64,000 nucleotides of DNA from Mimachlamys varia (GCA_947623455.1 OX392532.1:29424792-29488791); one strand, 5' to 3'; shown: positions 11,701 through 26,700, numbered from the stretch's first letter. A program made the numbers and translations. The notes: generated by a model not told the origin, from the sequence alone.

Positions 11701-14700
11701 ATTAAAATTACAGAAATAAAGATCGAAGAATGCACGTGTAGATAAATAAAAAAAAAGTCTAGCAATAGACGACTTTTTTCACAAACGTATCTATTTATTT
11801 TGAACTTCTTGGCATTATAACTTTGAGCAAAATTTAATTTGCTAAGACTGTACCACGTAATCGCTGACCTCTGTTTCAGCATGTGAACCCCATTGGGGCC
11901 AGATCAAATATTTAGCTGACCGCTATCTTTACAATCAAAAGACTCTTATTTGTTTACCTGTATTAGAAGAAAAAATGGTTGAAACCATGATAAACGCTTT
12001 ATCGCTGGCTCTTCTAATTGCTCAATCAAGCCCTTGTCAAAACTGTTCACTTCCATTCCTAGTGTCATCAAATCAGGGATACAGTCTTAGTGTGACACCA
12101 TACACTAAGCAATATTAATGGGATATGGATTTTTTTAAAGGCCCCCTTCTCATTTTTTCCGTCTTTCAAAACAATTAATTTCCCCATCTTCTACACTACC
12201 ATATCTCATACCAAACTAAAAGAACGTCTTCGATATATGATTATGAAATTTTTCTTTTCCAATAAGGGTCACAGGACAACGATACATATTTACATCTTTG
12301 TGAAAAGCACAACAAATGCTAAAACGAAATATACTGAGGAAAGCATACTTCGAATGATTGAATTCCTGGTTGACAATATATTTGTTGAGTTTGGAGGAAA
12401 GACTTTCCAGCAGACTGTTGACAACTCTATGGGTACAAACTCTTAGCTGACTTGTTTTAGTTTCATGCGAGGTTGAATTTGTCAATGAGCTGCACATGAC
12501 AGGTAACGCAAATCTTGCGTTTCAATTTTACTTTCAAATATATCGACGACGCGGTGTCCATAAACAAAAAGGAGATTGCTGATACAGTCGATCGTACCCT
12601 TCTTAACTTGAAATCAAGGGCACAACCGACTCTTCCTCATCAGCTATATACCTCCATCTTTACTAATATAGTTTATCTACGACCAACATGAGCAGCTTAC
12701 TACTGAGTTCAGTTTCATTTCATTTCAACAAATTTTATTGACATATAGATGTTAATTGTCAACGGGATTGGGCAACAGGCACAGCCTATGTAAGCCCTAC
12801 TGAGTTATACAGGTAACAATTTCAATTTACCAACAGTAAACTTTCCCTTTCTTGATAGTAACATCCCTAATTCCCTAGCCTGTGTTGTTTACATATTGCA
12901 GTTAATTCGTTATTATAGGGCTTGCTGTATAAGCCGTAATTGTCGTACTTAATGTAGGCTGCTGATGAACAAACGTACCACAACAGGATTCAAGAAACGT
13001 ACGTTGATGGTCGCCACATTAATTATCTCGGGTATGAATATTTCGTTTGTTTATATCATGACACCAGTTTAAACAATTTTGAGATCGGATTATGGCTTTA
13101 TTGACACTTCAGGATTCAGATTTTGTTTTTCTTGTACTCGTAACCTTCAAAATAAAATCTTTAATATCTGACTATACTAAATGCTTCATATAATATTCAT
13201 CGTATCATGTAGAGCAAATCAATGCAAACATTTTCCGATTTATAGCAACAGAGACCTTAATTTTGTACTTTATATAACTTTTCATACAAAGTTCTGAAAA
13301 TGCTAAATTAAGTTACAGTGACCTTGACCTTGGGTCATGACCCTGAAATAAAAAAATCTCATTGGAAGTATTTTCACATATATATTCAACACTTTTATAT
13401 ATAAATAGTTCTGATGCAATAAAATGAGAGATGAATGCAGCGGTCAGTTGATATACAGCCAGGCCCCGGTTTCATCAACGTTCCTTAACTTAAGGAAACT
13501 CCTTAACTTAAAAATCTCCATAGGAAAGCATTACAGATTTTAAGGAAAGTTCATTAACTAAGGATTTCCACTTAAATTCTGTAATGCTTTTTAAGTTAAG
13601 GAGTTTCCTTAAGTTAAGGAACGTTGATGAAACCAGGGCCAGGCCAATTAACTCTTATTTTTTTAACCACCGTATACCAAAATTGACTTGTCCATATCAA
13701 CTATCAACTATGTATTATACATAGTCTGCTTAAGTGATATAGGGGTGAAAGGGTTAAAGAGAGTTTGACAAACAGGACTGTAAAATACCTTGAGTTTTAT
13801 ATTCTGGTTAAGCTTGGCTTTGATATCGTGTCACCCAGTACATTATTTACCGACTAGGGAAGGCATCACCATTATTGTTATTACAACTGAGTTATACACA
13901 GTCATATTGGATTTTATCACTTACATTGAACAGATGTGCATTTCAATCAGCCCTTCATCCCTCTAGCCTCAACTTTATTTATTTATTTTGAGAGTTTTAC
14001 GTCCTCACATGGCCTTGCGACCATCGGTGGACGAGAAAAGATAGGAAAGAGAGTAGAAGGGATAAAGTATGTAAGAGGAAAGGGAAGGGGAATGGGTTGA
14101 GAGGGTGGATATAGGAGTCGTCTGGCCTACCAACCTACATAGGGGCGCTATAATTTTGAAGACGACCTAGCCTCAACTTTTAGGTAAAACTTTTAATGGC
14201 TAATTTCAGTTTTACTTTCTATTAGTATTGGTCATTTAAGGACATGCCAGGTTTTGGAGATGGGACAAAAACAAGGGAACCTTGATAAATAACCACCATC
14301 CTGCAAACAGTACAAGATGTTTGCCTCAAACCTGCTCTGCCACAATTCCATTCAACTTTATTAAGCACTTTCATAATTACATTAGAAATTTGATGGCTAA
14401 CACAACAATACAATTGAAGTAACAAATATCAGAGCTTTTTCTGGGGTCTCTCAGGGGCCGAAATTCGGCCCCATTCCCAATGAGATTTAGGCTTCATTTT
14501 TCCCAATTTAAGGACTTTTTTCCCAATCTGATGTTAGATCTACTTTAAAAAAAAACAAAAAACTAAATTTTTTTGTGCATTTTAAAACTGAACATCTGCA
14601 TCAGTTGCAAAAGAAGCTATTTGAAAAGAAATATTGTCATTTTATTGCTTTTATCTGATTAAATTACATTGTATATTTGTTGATTCGTCGTTAATTTTTC

Positions 14701-17700
14701 CCAATTTCACTCAGGGGCCTTTTCCCAATTTACCCAGAAAAAGCCCTGAATATGACTTATGATTCTAGAAGGTCTGAAGCCTTATATCAATCCAGCCACT
14801 GCAGTCCAACAGATCAAATATAACTCAATAGATCGACAATATTTTTAGGGTTCAGTAAATTTCAGGATATTAATTCACATATCTTTAACCCTGAGGCCTT
14901 AAATAGTTGATCTATGACAGAAACATGATAGCAGGTTACTCAGTCAAGCTGTATGCCACTTAAAACTTTGATATATTTTAAAACCGAAGCCTTCATGAAA
15001 AGAACTTTGATTTGATTTAGAACTGAAGACTTCATGAGAAGAAGTTTTTTTATTCCTGTGTGACCTTGAACAATTTGATATATCTCAATCATTAGAGCTT
15101 ATGCAAAACACAACTATAACTTTAAGCCCCATAATTGGTTTAAAAGAAGGTTTATTATGATTTAACAGTTTGACCTTTGTTATCCCTAAGAAAGCTTCAT
15201 GAATTACATAAAGCTTACATCTCATCAGATCCATACAAACATTCTGGTTTTTGAGAAGAAGTGGACCTGTCTAAATGTAAATCATGGATGGCAAGCCAAT
15301 AGACTATGAATGTTGACCCATAATAGCATTATCAGGTTGGCTAAAATATAGCATTATTTTTGTTTTACCTGTTTACACAACAAAACAAGTACTGTCTAAA
15401 GCAGAACCAAAAAAAAACAGATAAAGAATTGGTTTGGTCTTATACATATCACAGGAACCATAACTATGTCAGCACTGTAGGAAGTATTAGGTCAGATCGA
15501 CAAAGGGATTCATTTGACAGCTATTTGTAAGGACTTTAAAAGCCTCAAATGTATCAACACATCAATATTCCTATGACTTAAACATTCCAGAGGAGATTTT
15601 GTGTATACATTTTTCTGACTTGGGGTTTAAAACCAACACAGTGTAGTAATTGCATCCTTGTTGACAGATTTGTTTTGAAGCTACGTATACAGCACAAAAA
15701 CCTCAGAAAAGACTTTGAAAACTTAGCACCCTATTGTAAAACTTGATTTAGTAATCCATATGTATGTTATGTACTTGGTTGTATGTTATGTACTTGGTTG
15801 TATGTTATGTACTTGGTTGTATGTTATGTACTTGGTCAAAGATAAACAACTGAATTACGGTACTCAGTTGGGAAACTTTTGGAGTAACAGGTTTAAAGAA
15901 TTAATCCAGTTTGACAACCTTCAAATTAAACCAGAACACATTTAATGTCATCTTCTTCCATATACATCGTCAGAAATCCACAGTACACTTTATATACTGT
16001 AGGCTAGAATAGATGGGAAATTTTTTTTTATATTAAAATAGTAGCAAATCATATAGATTCTTCCATCCGTAACTACATCCAACCGGGATATCCCATTTGT
16101 AGTTATTATGTTATACACTACTATACAAACCAACATGGTGGCAGTATGGCCTGTCCCAAAACCTATCAGTTAACAACATAAGGGACAATAAAGTTCTACC
16201 CGAGGTTGACATCCACATTGCATGCCTACAGAAATCTACCAAGGATACATGACCTATCCAAGTGCCCCGAGAAACTACCATTCTGATTGGTTGAAATAGA
16301 CTTCTATTCGGGAAAGCAAGATTTTCTGTCTATTCTAGCTCACAGTAGAAAATAATAGAGAATTTGAAGTGTACTGTGAGTTTCCAATGATGCTTCCTTA
16401 AAGGTACAAATTGACATTTGTTAAACATTAAGGATTTTTATATCATTTGAAAATCAATGCTATTGTATGCAACTTTTTAATAATGTGTGATAGCTGGTTA
16501 ATGAAATGACTATCATTGATATCAGTTTACAGAGTATAAACCATGGGTTAAAATATATTTATCTCATCGAGTGTCCACATATAGATGAAAATAATTTACT
16601 CGTTCCTCAAAAATGTTCATATTTTGCCCACTAATGATTGATGAAACAGGAACTTTTAAGAAAATCAAACAAAACCAAGACAAGTCACAGAGACCTAGCC
16701 ACTGTACATGATTTTTATCCCAGTTTGTACTGAAAAGGCACCATCAGATGTTACATATTTACTTTTCTCTCATTTCTAGGTGTGTAATACTGGCCTGTCT
16801 AGGGCAATACACATATGATCGATGTGGTCGTATTACACCCCTACCCATGCAATACAGCCACCACGTGACGTCACAATGGCGCAACAATGTCGTGACGTCA
16901 CGAGTTCGGTAAAATCTGATGCCGAAAAAAGAACAAGAGGCCCAATGGGCCTGCATCGCTCACCTGGTATTAATCTCTGACTTATATTATAGTGTAACCC
17001 TAAAGTCCCTTGAAATCTTTTAATGTAAGACATTTAGAAGAACATCTTAAGATTTAAACATATTTTACCCCTGTGACCTTATAAGAAAACATCATTTTCA
17101 TTTTCTAATTTTGTTTGGCTTCATCCCAGGACGCTTCCAGCCAAATATCATGACTCTAGGCAAATAAAGATCAAGGCCATTTTTTTTCGCAAACTTTGTC
17201 AGGCTTCATCCAAGAAACCTTTCAGCCAAATGTCATGCTTCCAGGGCTTTTGGTACTTCAGAAGAAGTCGTTTGAATGTTTTAACAGATATGACCCCTGT
17301 GACCTTGAATATAAGTCAAGGTCATTTCTTTTCGCAAGCTTTGTCAGGCTTCATCCAAGGACCCTTCCAGCCAAATATCATACTTCTAGGGCTTTTGGTA
17401 TTTCAGAAGAAGTAGTTTGAAGGTTTCAACAGATTTGACTCCTGTGACCTTGAATATAGGTCAAGGTCATTTTTGTCGCAAACTTTGTCGGGCTTCATCC
17501 AAGAAACATTTCAGCCAATTATAAAGCTTCTAGGGCTTTTGGTATTTCAGAAGAAGTCGTTTAAAGGTTTTAACAGATTTGACCCCTGTGACCTTGAATA
17601 TAGATCAAGGTCATTTCTTTTCACAAACTTTGTCGGGCTTCATCCAAGGAACCTTTCAGCCAAATATCATGCTTCTAGGGGTTTTGGTATTTCAGAAGAA

Positions 17701-20700
17701 GTCGTTTAAAGGTTTTAACATATTTGATCCCTGTGACCTTGAATATAGGTCAAGGTCATTTTTTTTCGCAAACTTTGTCGGGCTTCATCCAAGAAACATT
17801 TCAGCTAATTATCAAGCTTCTAGGGCTTTTGGTATTTCAGAAGAAGTCGTTTAAAGGTTTTAACAGATTTGACCCTTGTGACCTTGAATATAGATCAAGG
17901 TCATTTCTTTTCACAAACTTTGTCGGGCTTCATCCAAGGAACCTTTCAGCCAAATATCATGCTTCCAGGGGTTTTGGTATTTCAGAAGAAGTCGTTCAAA
18001 GGTTTTAACATATTTGACCCCTGTGACCTTGAATATAGGTCAAGGTCATTTCTTTTCGCAAACTTTGTCGGGCTTCATCCAAGGAACCTTTCAGCCAAAT
18101 ATCATGCTTCTAGGGCTTTTGGTATTTCAGAAGAAGTCGTTCAAGGGTTTTAACAGATTTGACCCCTGTGACCTTGAATATAGATCAAGGTCATTTCTTT
18201 TCACAAACTTTGTCGGGCTTCATCCAAAGAACCTTTCAGCCAAATATCATGCTTCTAGGGGTTTTGGTATTTCAAAAGAAGTCGTTCAAAGGTTTTAACA
18301 GATTTGACCCCTGTGACCTTGAATATAGGTCAAGGTCATTTTTTTTCACAAACTTTGTCGGGCTTCATCCAAGAAACATTTCAGCCAATTATCAAGCTTC
18401 TAGGGCTTTTGGTATTTCAGAAGAAGTCGTTTAAAGGTTTTAACAGATTTGACCCCTGTGACTTTGAATATAGATCAAGGTCATTTCTTTTCACAAACTT
18501 TGTCGGGCTTCATCCAAGGAACCTTTCAGCCAAATATCATGCTTCCAGGGGTTTTGGTATTTCAGAAGAAGTCGTTCAAAGGTTTTAACAGATTTGACCC
18601 CTGTGACCTTGAATATAAGTCAAGGTCATTTCTTTTCGCAAACTTTGTCGGGCTTCATCCAAGGAACCTTTCAGCCCAATATCATGCTTCCTGGGCTTTT
18701 GGTATTTCAGAAGAAGTCGTTCAAAGGTTTTAACATATTTGACCCCTGTGACCTTGAATAGAGGTCAAGGTCATTTCTTTTCGCAAACTTTGTCGGGCTT
18801 CATCCAAGGAACCTTTCAGCCAAATGCCATGTTTCTAGGGCTTTTGGTATTTCAGAAGAAGTCGTTTAAAGGTTAAAATAAATTTAACCTCACTGTGACC
18901 TTGAATATTGGTCAAGGTCATTTTTTTTCGCAAACTTTATTTGGCTTCATCCAAGGAAGCTACTGGTCAAATATGAAGTCTCTATGCCTGACAGCATTTT
19001 AGAAGAAGTTGTTTGAATGTTTCGACATTTTTTACCCCTGTGACCTTGAAATTAGGTCAAAGTGATTTTTTTTCGCAAACTTTGTTCAGCTCCTTCCAAG
19101 AAATCTACCAGCCAAATTTCATGTCACTGGGCCTTTCAGTATTTTAGAAGAAGTCGTTTAAAGGAAAAAGTTGACGGACGCAGGACGGACGGACGGACGG
19201 ACGGACGACGGACGCTGCACCATCACATAAGCTCACTTGGCCCTTCGGGCCAGGTGAGCTAAAAATGGCGACGTGATGAAATTAAAACCTTTCACGATAT
19301 TTTAACCGTGTACATTAGAAAGCTGAGATTATTTTTTCTGCGCAAACTACGTTTGCAAATATGGGGTATGCTCGATCTCGCTGTATCATTTGTTTTCGTC
19401 AAAAAAATTCACGGAAAAATTTGATATTTTCAAAATGGTGGCCAGTCAAAAGTATTTCCATGGTTTTTGAGCTTATTCAAGTAGTTGAAATGAGAGAAAA
19501 ATACTCTTTCATGACCAGAGGTGTAAGATAGGGAAATTCCACCCTTGGGATTTTCAAATTTGCAAAGCCTCGGGTTTTACAGAAAACCCCTAGAGTGGAA
19601 TTTCCCTATCTTACACCTCTGGTCATGAATGAGTCTTATAGTATTAAAGCTTCCCAAAGGAGTTGAAAAAGATTTGATGATGACTTCTAGTATAAAGTAC
19701 TGTATTCTTGAGAAGTTCTGTTGAGATTACAGGCACAACTATATATATAGCTAGGGCATGTATTTTATCAGATTTATTTTTTTAATGTTTAGTAATATAT
19801 TTGGTTTGGTATTAATGATTTTCTTCCTTTTAAAGGCCCAATATACTTAACTTCAGGAAGTTTTTCAGGATACTGAAAAATCTAAAAACAAATTCAGTTG
19901 ATAACCATGCAAAAATAAGCAAAAAACGAAGTAAACCTGAGCGGTAACTAACAAGAAACTCTTGACAAAAAAATCCAAATAATTGAAAATAATTCAGGTG
20001 TGGCGCCACTTTAACAACAAGTCGAAGATAAAAGACAGTTCAAAATGGACGCGTGTTTACAAATACCGAGTTTTAACTGTTCTGTAACGGTAACCACGTA
20101 AGAATTCATCTTGGATATTGCTGATATCAGTTAATCTTAACTAAATCTATAAATATAATAAGTTATTAGGCTTAAATTTTGCTTTAAGTTTTGCCGAAAG
20201 TTACATATACTGGGCCTTTAACAACTAAGGTCTTTTAAGGACAGCCTCCCGGTGTATTTTATATGAATGTGTTTTGAATACTTAATAGGTATGTATTTGG
20301 GAGGTGCATTTTGTTTGTACAAGGCACCTTTAATGAGAGTCCATATCTTTAGTCGATTTAAAGTGTGACTACACTGAAAAATACTATTGAAGGCCCGATG
20401 GCCAGCAGAACACCCCACCCCGTCACATTATACTGACAACAGGTGAGCCAGTCGTTCCACTCCCATACTGCTAAGCGTCAAGCAGGGAGAAGGAACTATC
20501 ATTTTTTTAATATGACTCATTGAGAAAAGGTGAATATTTTCCGATGTTGATAATTTGTTATAATAAAAGTTTATTCAGCCCTGATCTGTCCTCAACACCA
20601 CTGGGGGCGAGATCAACATTCAAAACAGCACTATCACTATTTTATCTATATCGACATGAACGCCATCGCTAGGGGGTTTAAAAACTATTTTCAACACATA

Positions 20701-23700
20701 GATTTATATGTTATTTATGGGTAAGAAAGTGTCATATGACCCCAAGTTCATTTTTCAGATAAGGCGAACTTTGTCCCGTCATAAAGATATGATGTAATGG
20801 CCCTTTTTATCTGCTATCTACTGTAACAGAACCAGGGTGTAAAGTTTCATTTCTTCAGACATAAACTTAAACCTTTCCTTATAGCTGTTGGAATGTAATT
20901 CTTTAAGGATCCTAGACTTCCTTTTCAAATTCAAGACAACCATGCATTTATAAAAACTAGAAAGCTTAAGACTAAAAAGTTTTTAAAATTTTCTGCCATT
21001 GTGGTAAAATCTTGTTACAACAGAGTTCATTATATTCAAAATGTAAGTAGGATTTTAAGTGAATGTTTTTTTATATCATAAATTTATATCAAAATTTATA
21101 AAACTGATTTAACAATTCAATTCAATTAAGTCACTATCTATACGTGTCCAGTATGATCGGGTATACATGTACTGATTATAATTACACCAATGCACTTAAA
21201 ACGTGTAGTTAGATGGTCGAGGACTGAATAGTTTTTAAAATTGTCTGCCATTGTGTTAAAGTGTTGTTACTACAGAGTTCATTTCATTTAAAATGTAGAC
21301 TTGTAAGACACTAGATGAATGTTTAAAACTTTAAATATCCAATTAAAAACTTTCAACAATTCAATTCAATTCACTAGTAATCTATATGTGTCCAGTACGA
21401 TGGGGTACATGTACTGATTATAATTACTTCAGCCAACAACAACGTTAACACGTCAATTACATATATATACATATTCTGATATTGTATAGACATTTGTATG
21501 GCTAATGTATTTTAAATGTCTGATTAGCTGTAATTAAAGTTCATGTACACCTATCTTTGAACTCATCAATACTATTAACCAGTAGGGGCTTTTTTCATAT
21601 CTATAAAACACCCAAGAAATTAAAACTATAGACATATTTCAAATGGTATTCTACAATGGTATACATACAAATTGTTCAAGAGTTGCAAAAACTTTTAAAC
21701 AAAATTGATAAAGAGCATACATCATACATGTTGTAGCAAGACTTCTGGCTCATGCAGTCTTCACTCATTTAAGGAATTATAAACATTTAAAAACGAAAAA
21801 AGATTTAAAAAAAAAAATTAAATGCCCAATTATTGAAACTTAATTATAGAGATAGTTATATTGGATAGATTGGCCTTGATCCTAAGTCACCTCTAATAAA
21901 TAGAAAACATGATCAACACTTGTACACGCATGTACATGACTTAAAGTTCAAATGTTTCTTTAATTTTTTTTGTAATCGTACAAGGATCTATAAGAACGTG
22001 TTGTAAATTATAACTGTACTGTATCACACCTAGAACAAGCTATAGGACAATGCCCCAGTATGTAAGAATTAAAGGCTGGTGATGTATATTTATGTATTTA
22101 TTCTGCGATCCGGATGCCCTAAAAAAGGTTGTATCATTAAAGTTTCCAAAGCCCCTATACATATGTATAAAGGTGTCAACCTCCAAATCAAATATCCCAC
22201 ATTTCATATTTCTATGACTATTACAAACACTGATTGAGGTTACTGTAAACTATATTTCATACCCGTTAACCCTCCCTCGATCATTACCAGGGAGACTAAT
22301 TATGACCATAATTTATCAATCTCCAACGAAAATCTCCCTCATTTAAGTCCAATCTCACACAAACTCAAAATCTACATCCTGTGGTCAAATGATATCCTAG
22401 TTAATGTAGGGTGTGTGTAATGACCATAACAGGTGTGTCTGGATCAAATTGATACTTTTTGAAGTTGTTTCGATACATAAAAAGGTGAGAGAAAAATTGA
22501 GTAATGCAGTTTTAGACGTATTTCACGCACTTTCTCCCTCATTGGAAATGTGGAATGAAGGAGATCTCCCTCAATGGAGGTTTCAGAGCTTAACACCTAT
22601 GATACATAGATTAGAAGACCAAGATGTTAATTTTGCTCTTGTTGACAGATTAAGTGGACTTGAAAACTGGAGTTCCAAGGAAGACGTCTGCATGGTACAT
22701 TTTTTGTCTAAGTAAAGGAGGATTGACAATAATCATATGCCACAGAAGGAGCTTGAGTAGTACTAAGTAGTATGGTCATGTACTGGCACAGTAGATGCAC
22801 ACTTGTTTTCACCACAGTGGCCGGGGTTCGATTAAACCGAATGTCATTGGAACAAATGTTTTGGTTGGTTACACAGGGGTCCAGTTTGTAGAGGTTTGAT
22901 ATGAGTTGAAAGGAAAATATTAGGACTGAACTGTTAGGCCAGAATAGACAGGGATTCGGATTAGACAGGGGCTGGTTGAGACAATTAGTTATATTGTAAT
23001 TCATTTCACTTGTTTCATAATTGTTGTAAAATGAATTAAGTTTATACATGAATGTCTTTTTAAATAGGAATAACAATCTGAAGTATATCAGGGTTTAGAT
23101 CTGGGTATAGCTACACTGACTGGTTCAGTTCTTGTACAAATTATAGAACATTTCTAGGTCGCTGATTATATTTCATTTATTTCATTTCTATCAATATCTC
23201 TCATAAAGACCATGTAGAGTGTCACTGGTTTTACTTTCAGAAATGAACAAAGCTTTAAAACTGATTCTGGAAAAATGTTTCCATTTGCATAGGTATACAA
23301 TACAGTGACACTTTAAGGTTGTTGACTAATATATGGATCTCTGCATTTTAGAAATACTTTAATTTTTATATCAGCAATAAAAAATCATGTGAAAAACAGG
23401 TGACAACGGTACCTTCGGAGTTCATGTCACTAACAGTTTAACTATAAATATTTCTGTACATGATAAGGAATAATGATAAAGATCATATATTTAAGTGCTG
23501 TCATTCCTGGGCTCGAACCCCTGACAAATATACACTTGACTCTCCAGCCCGATGCTCTACTGCCGATGAGCTTAACCTAATCAATGCAAATCCTTTACAT
23601 GTGTATGGATTTTTTTCAGAATTGGTCCAGTTTTTACTGTCAGTAGATATATTTATCAACAGTCAATATTTGCTCTGGCAGCGCCAAATATAATATAGCT

Positions 23701-26700
23701 CCAATATACAATGCATATCTAACAGCAAATTTGATACACCCTCACTTTCACCATCAACCCACAAACATAATGTACACACACCTGGGTACATTACAAACAC
23801 CTACTCATCAATACTAAACTTATCTAAGCAAAAGTAAAATGATACGAGACTGTTTCAATATAAATTATGACTTCCCTCTGCACCCCACTTTTATAAGTTT
23901 TTATTGATATGTTTATGACCGACTAATTTCTTACGTGGATCACTTTTGTTGGGATAATATTTCCGGTTAACAACATCACCTGAGCTGAAACTAGCGGACA
24001 TTCTTTTTTGAGAAAATATGTTGCCAAGTGCTGGAAAAAATTGGGAATAATCATTCTCAACTTCTTCTCAAGTCATTTATCAAAACATCTTCTCACATTG
24101 TCAGCCCATGGTAATAAGTTCAATTTATAATGCTATTTGGAATGTGTTGCTGCCTCGTTATTGAAGTGTCTTATTTCAATCATCAAAATCACTGCAAACA
24201 AACAACAATTTATTATAATAAAGGGTCTCCAACCAATTACTTAAAATTCCAAAAAAAACAAAACCTTTTTCTCTGACAAGTTTTTTTTCATGTCCATACA
24301 AGTATGGTATATGTAATAAAATCAGTTGCAAAAAGGTTTGTTGGGAATGTGTTTAAAACGTGTTGATAAAAAAAATGAAAGAATTTAAACATTTTAAGAT
24401 ATGAATGCCTTGTAATTAACTGATCTTTAAATACATACATATATATATAGTATATAGCAAAGTCATTGACTCTATAGTTCTAGGATGTTTAAATTTCAAA
24501 GCCAGACATTGTAAAACAAATATTTACAGTTACACACAACATGTATCATGTTGCAAGTTAAATACCAGTTATATCAGTACCACGTTCTACAATTGATTAC
24601 CAGAACCACACGAGAAACGTAATTAACACAACCTATAACTCATATCAACACCTTATTTAGCTAGAAATCTATGCTCTTGTCTTAATTGAAAAAAAAAAAA
24701 TGTACAAGTTACATTTTAACATCAAAGAGTCTATATACAAGCCAGATTATTGATATGTGGCACAAGACCACAGTCTAAATGTAATACAATAGACGTTTAA
24801 ATCTGAGATAAGCACAGCTACAATGAAGCTTACTGCCATAAGTTCTGTATATATATACACACTGTATAGTCTGGTAGCTGTTTTAATTAACATTGACCTT
24901 TTAAATAAAAAATTTGTAAGGTACATATATGTATGAGTCTACTTTCGGTTGAAATTTTATGTGAATGAGGCATCAAATTGCCTGAATGTTAATCACAATT
25001 TAAAACTAGAATTTTATCTTTTTTAATGATTTTTATTTGTTGAGAATGAGCTCGATGCAAATTGCCCAAATGATACCAATTCATATGAAGTTAAAATCAC
25101 AATACAAAATACTAGAATTAAGATTTTTTTTTAAAGAATTTTAATTTTGAATCTAGAGCTGTCACGTAGTATAATTAATACCCCCCGCAGATATGCTGGT
25201 AGTTTATAATGCTTTACTGACCATGACAGTCAACTTACAGAAACGGAAATTTCTTGAAAACTCCTCCATCTTAAATTTCACATTAATTAAGGGTCATAAC
25301 TACCTTAGAAAGGATCAAAATATAGAATTAAAATGACAATGCAGAACTATATAACATACAGAAGTTTGATGAGAATCTGCTCATTAGTTAAGATGAAGAT
25401 TTCCAAAAAGTTATTTCACATAAAGGGACATAACTCCCTTAAAAGGGGGTCGAAATCTGAAATTTAAATGTGGATGCACAACAACATAACATACTGATCA
25501 CCCACATGTGGTTAGTTAGGTTATTTTGCATCAAGGGACATTATCTCCCTTAAAAAGAATTGAAGTATGAAATATCAGTTGAAATATGAACAGGATATCA
25601 TTGTGACATGAATGCTCCCAATAGGACATCCAAAGAGAATTCAACATTTTTGTGGGTTGTTTTTTTTCAAATGTCCACTGGTGTAAGACAAGGGTCTGCA
25701 ATGTAGGTCATACCATTTAAATGAATTTTGAAAGTCAAATTGCACTATAAGTGTGGGGAAAAAGTCATGACTCCCTAAAAGCGGTCGAAATCTGAAATAA
25801 AATGCTGATGCACAACTACATAACATACTGTTAATTCATGTGAAGTTTAAACAAAACCTGCCTGTGAGTTAAGAAGATCTCCGAAAAAGTTTCTGCAGAT
25901 GACAGACAGACAGGATGAATTCCTGAGTAGGCCCGACTATGTGGGTTTCCTCCCATAATATTAAAAGACCCCATTGTGTGCTAACATCCGGGCCAACAAC
26001 AGTGATTAACATAACTTGTTTCATAATTGTTGTAAAATAAATAAATATATTTTATATTATATTTATAGCTCATCCACACTTGAACTTTTATAATGAATTA
26101 TTCCAACCTTTGACCCAGCAGAGTTTTAATGTATCTTCAGGGGTAAACGAACTACCTAATATGTACGCCGTCTTGTCATAATTTTCTGTTTCTATGGAAA
26201 TACTGGTAATCATAAATTGTGAGGTAGAAATCCAGAGATTTCTTTTAAGTCATGATTCTCAAAGGCAATCTCTCCCTAATTAATTGTGTTCAAATCACAG
26301 GAGAAAATTCATGGGATTAACAAACTTTAACTGGAAAAAGTCTCCTATTGATTCCTATATTAATCTCTTTAAACCCCATGTCTTAATTGCAATTAAAAAA
26401 AAAAATGTGTTTAAACAACATGGTAAAATTATTTATAACTTGTTATATTTGAGGTGATTGCATACCGTTTATATTTATAGTTTACACAAATTTGACTCTT
26501 AATTTGTCCTAATTCCAAGCACCAACTCATTTTTCCTTTATTTTTTAGCGCCCTGTGCCTGGGCGCTTTTTGGTCCAAATATGGTAACCATTAAATGAAT
26601 ACAAAGTAGCCCATGCGTTCTGTACAGTACATATGAGTTAAACACCTTTGTTATATCTGTATGGTTTTATCTGTGAGTGCGACCTTGCCTTATTTCACAC

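Noticed and set aside
12237..12446. Short functional reverse-transcriptase gene
   Set aside because: Several stops and frameshifts separate the conserved blocks; kept as a pseudogene.
17196..18733. Series of overlapping ~94-codon open frames
   Set aside because: They start every 145 bases in rotating frames because the 145-bp repeat lacks stops over part of each unit; not conserved coding.
17060..19165. CRISPR array
   Set aside because: Regular spacing, but units are repeats along their whole length without unique spacers, and the genome is animal.
22413..22715. 100-codon open frame
   Set aside because: No recognisable motif, no matching splice context, sits in repeat-rich intronic DNA of another gene.
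23495..23585. Minus-strand tRNA gene
   Set aside because: Good B-box but no cloverleaf could be drawn; more likely a SINE head.
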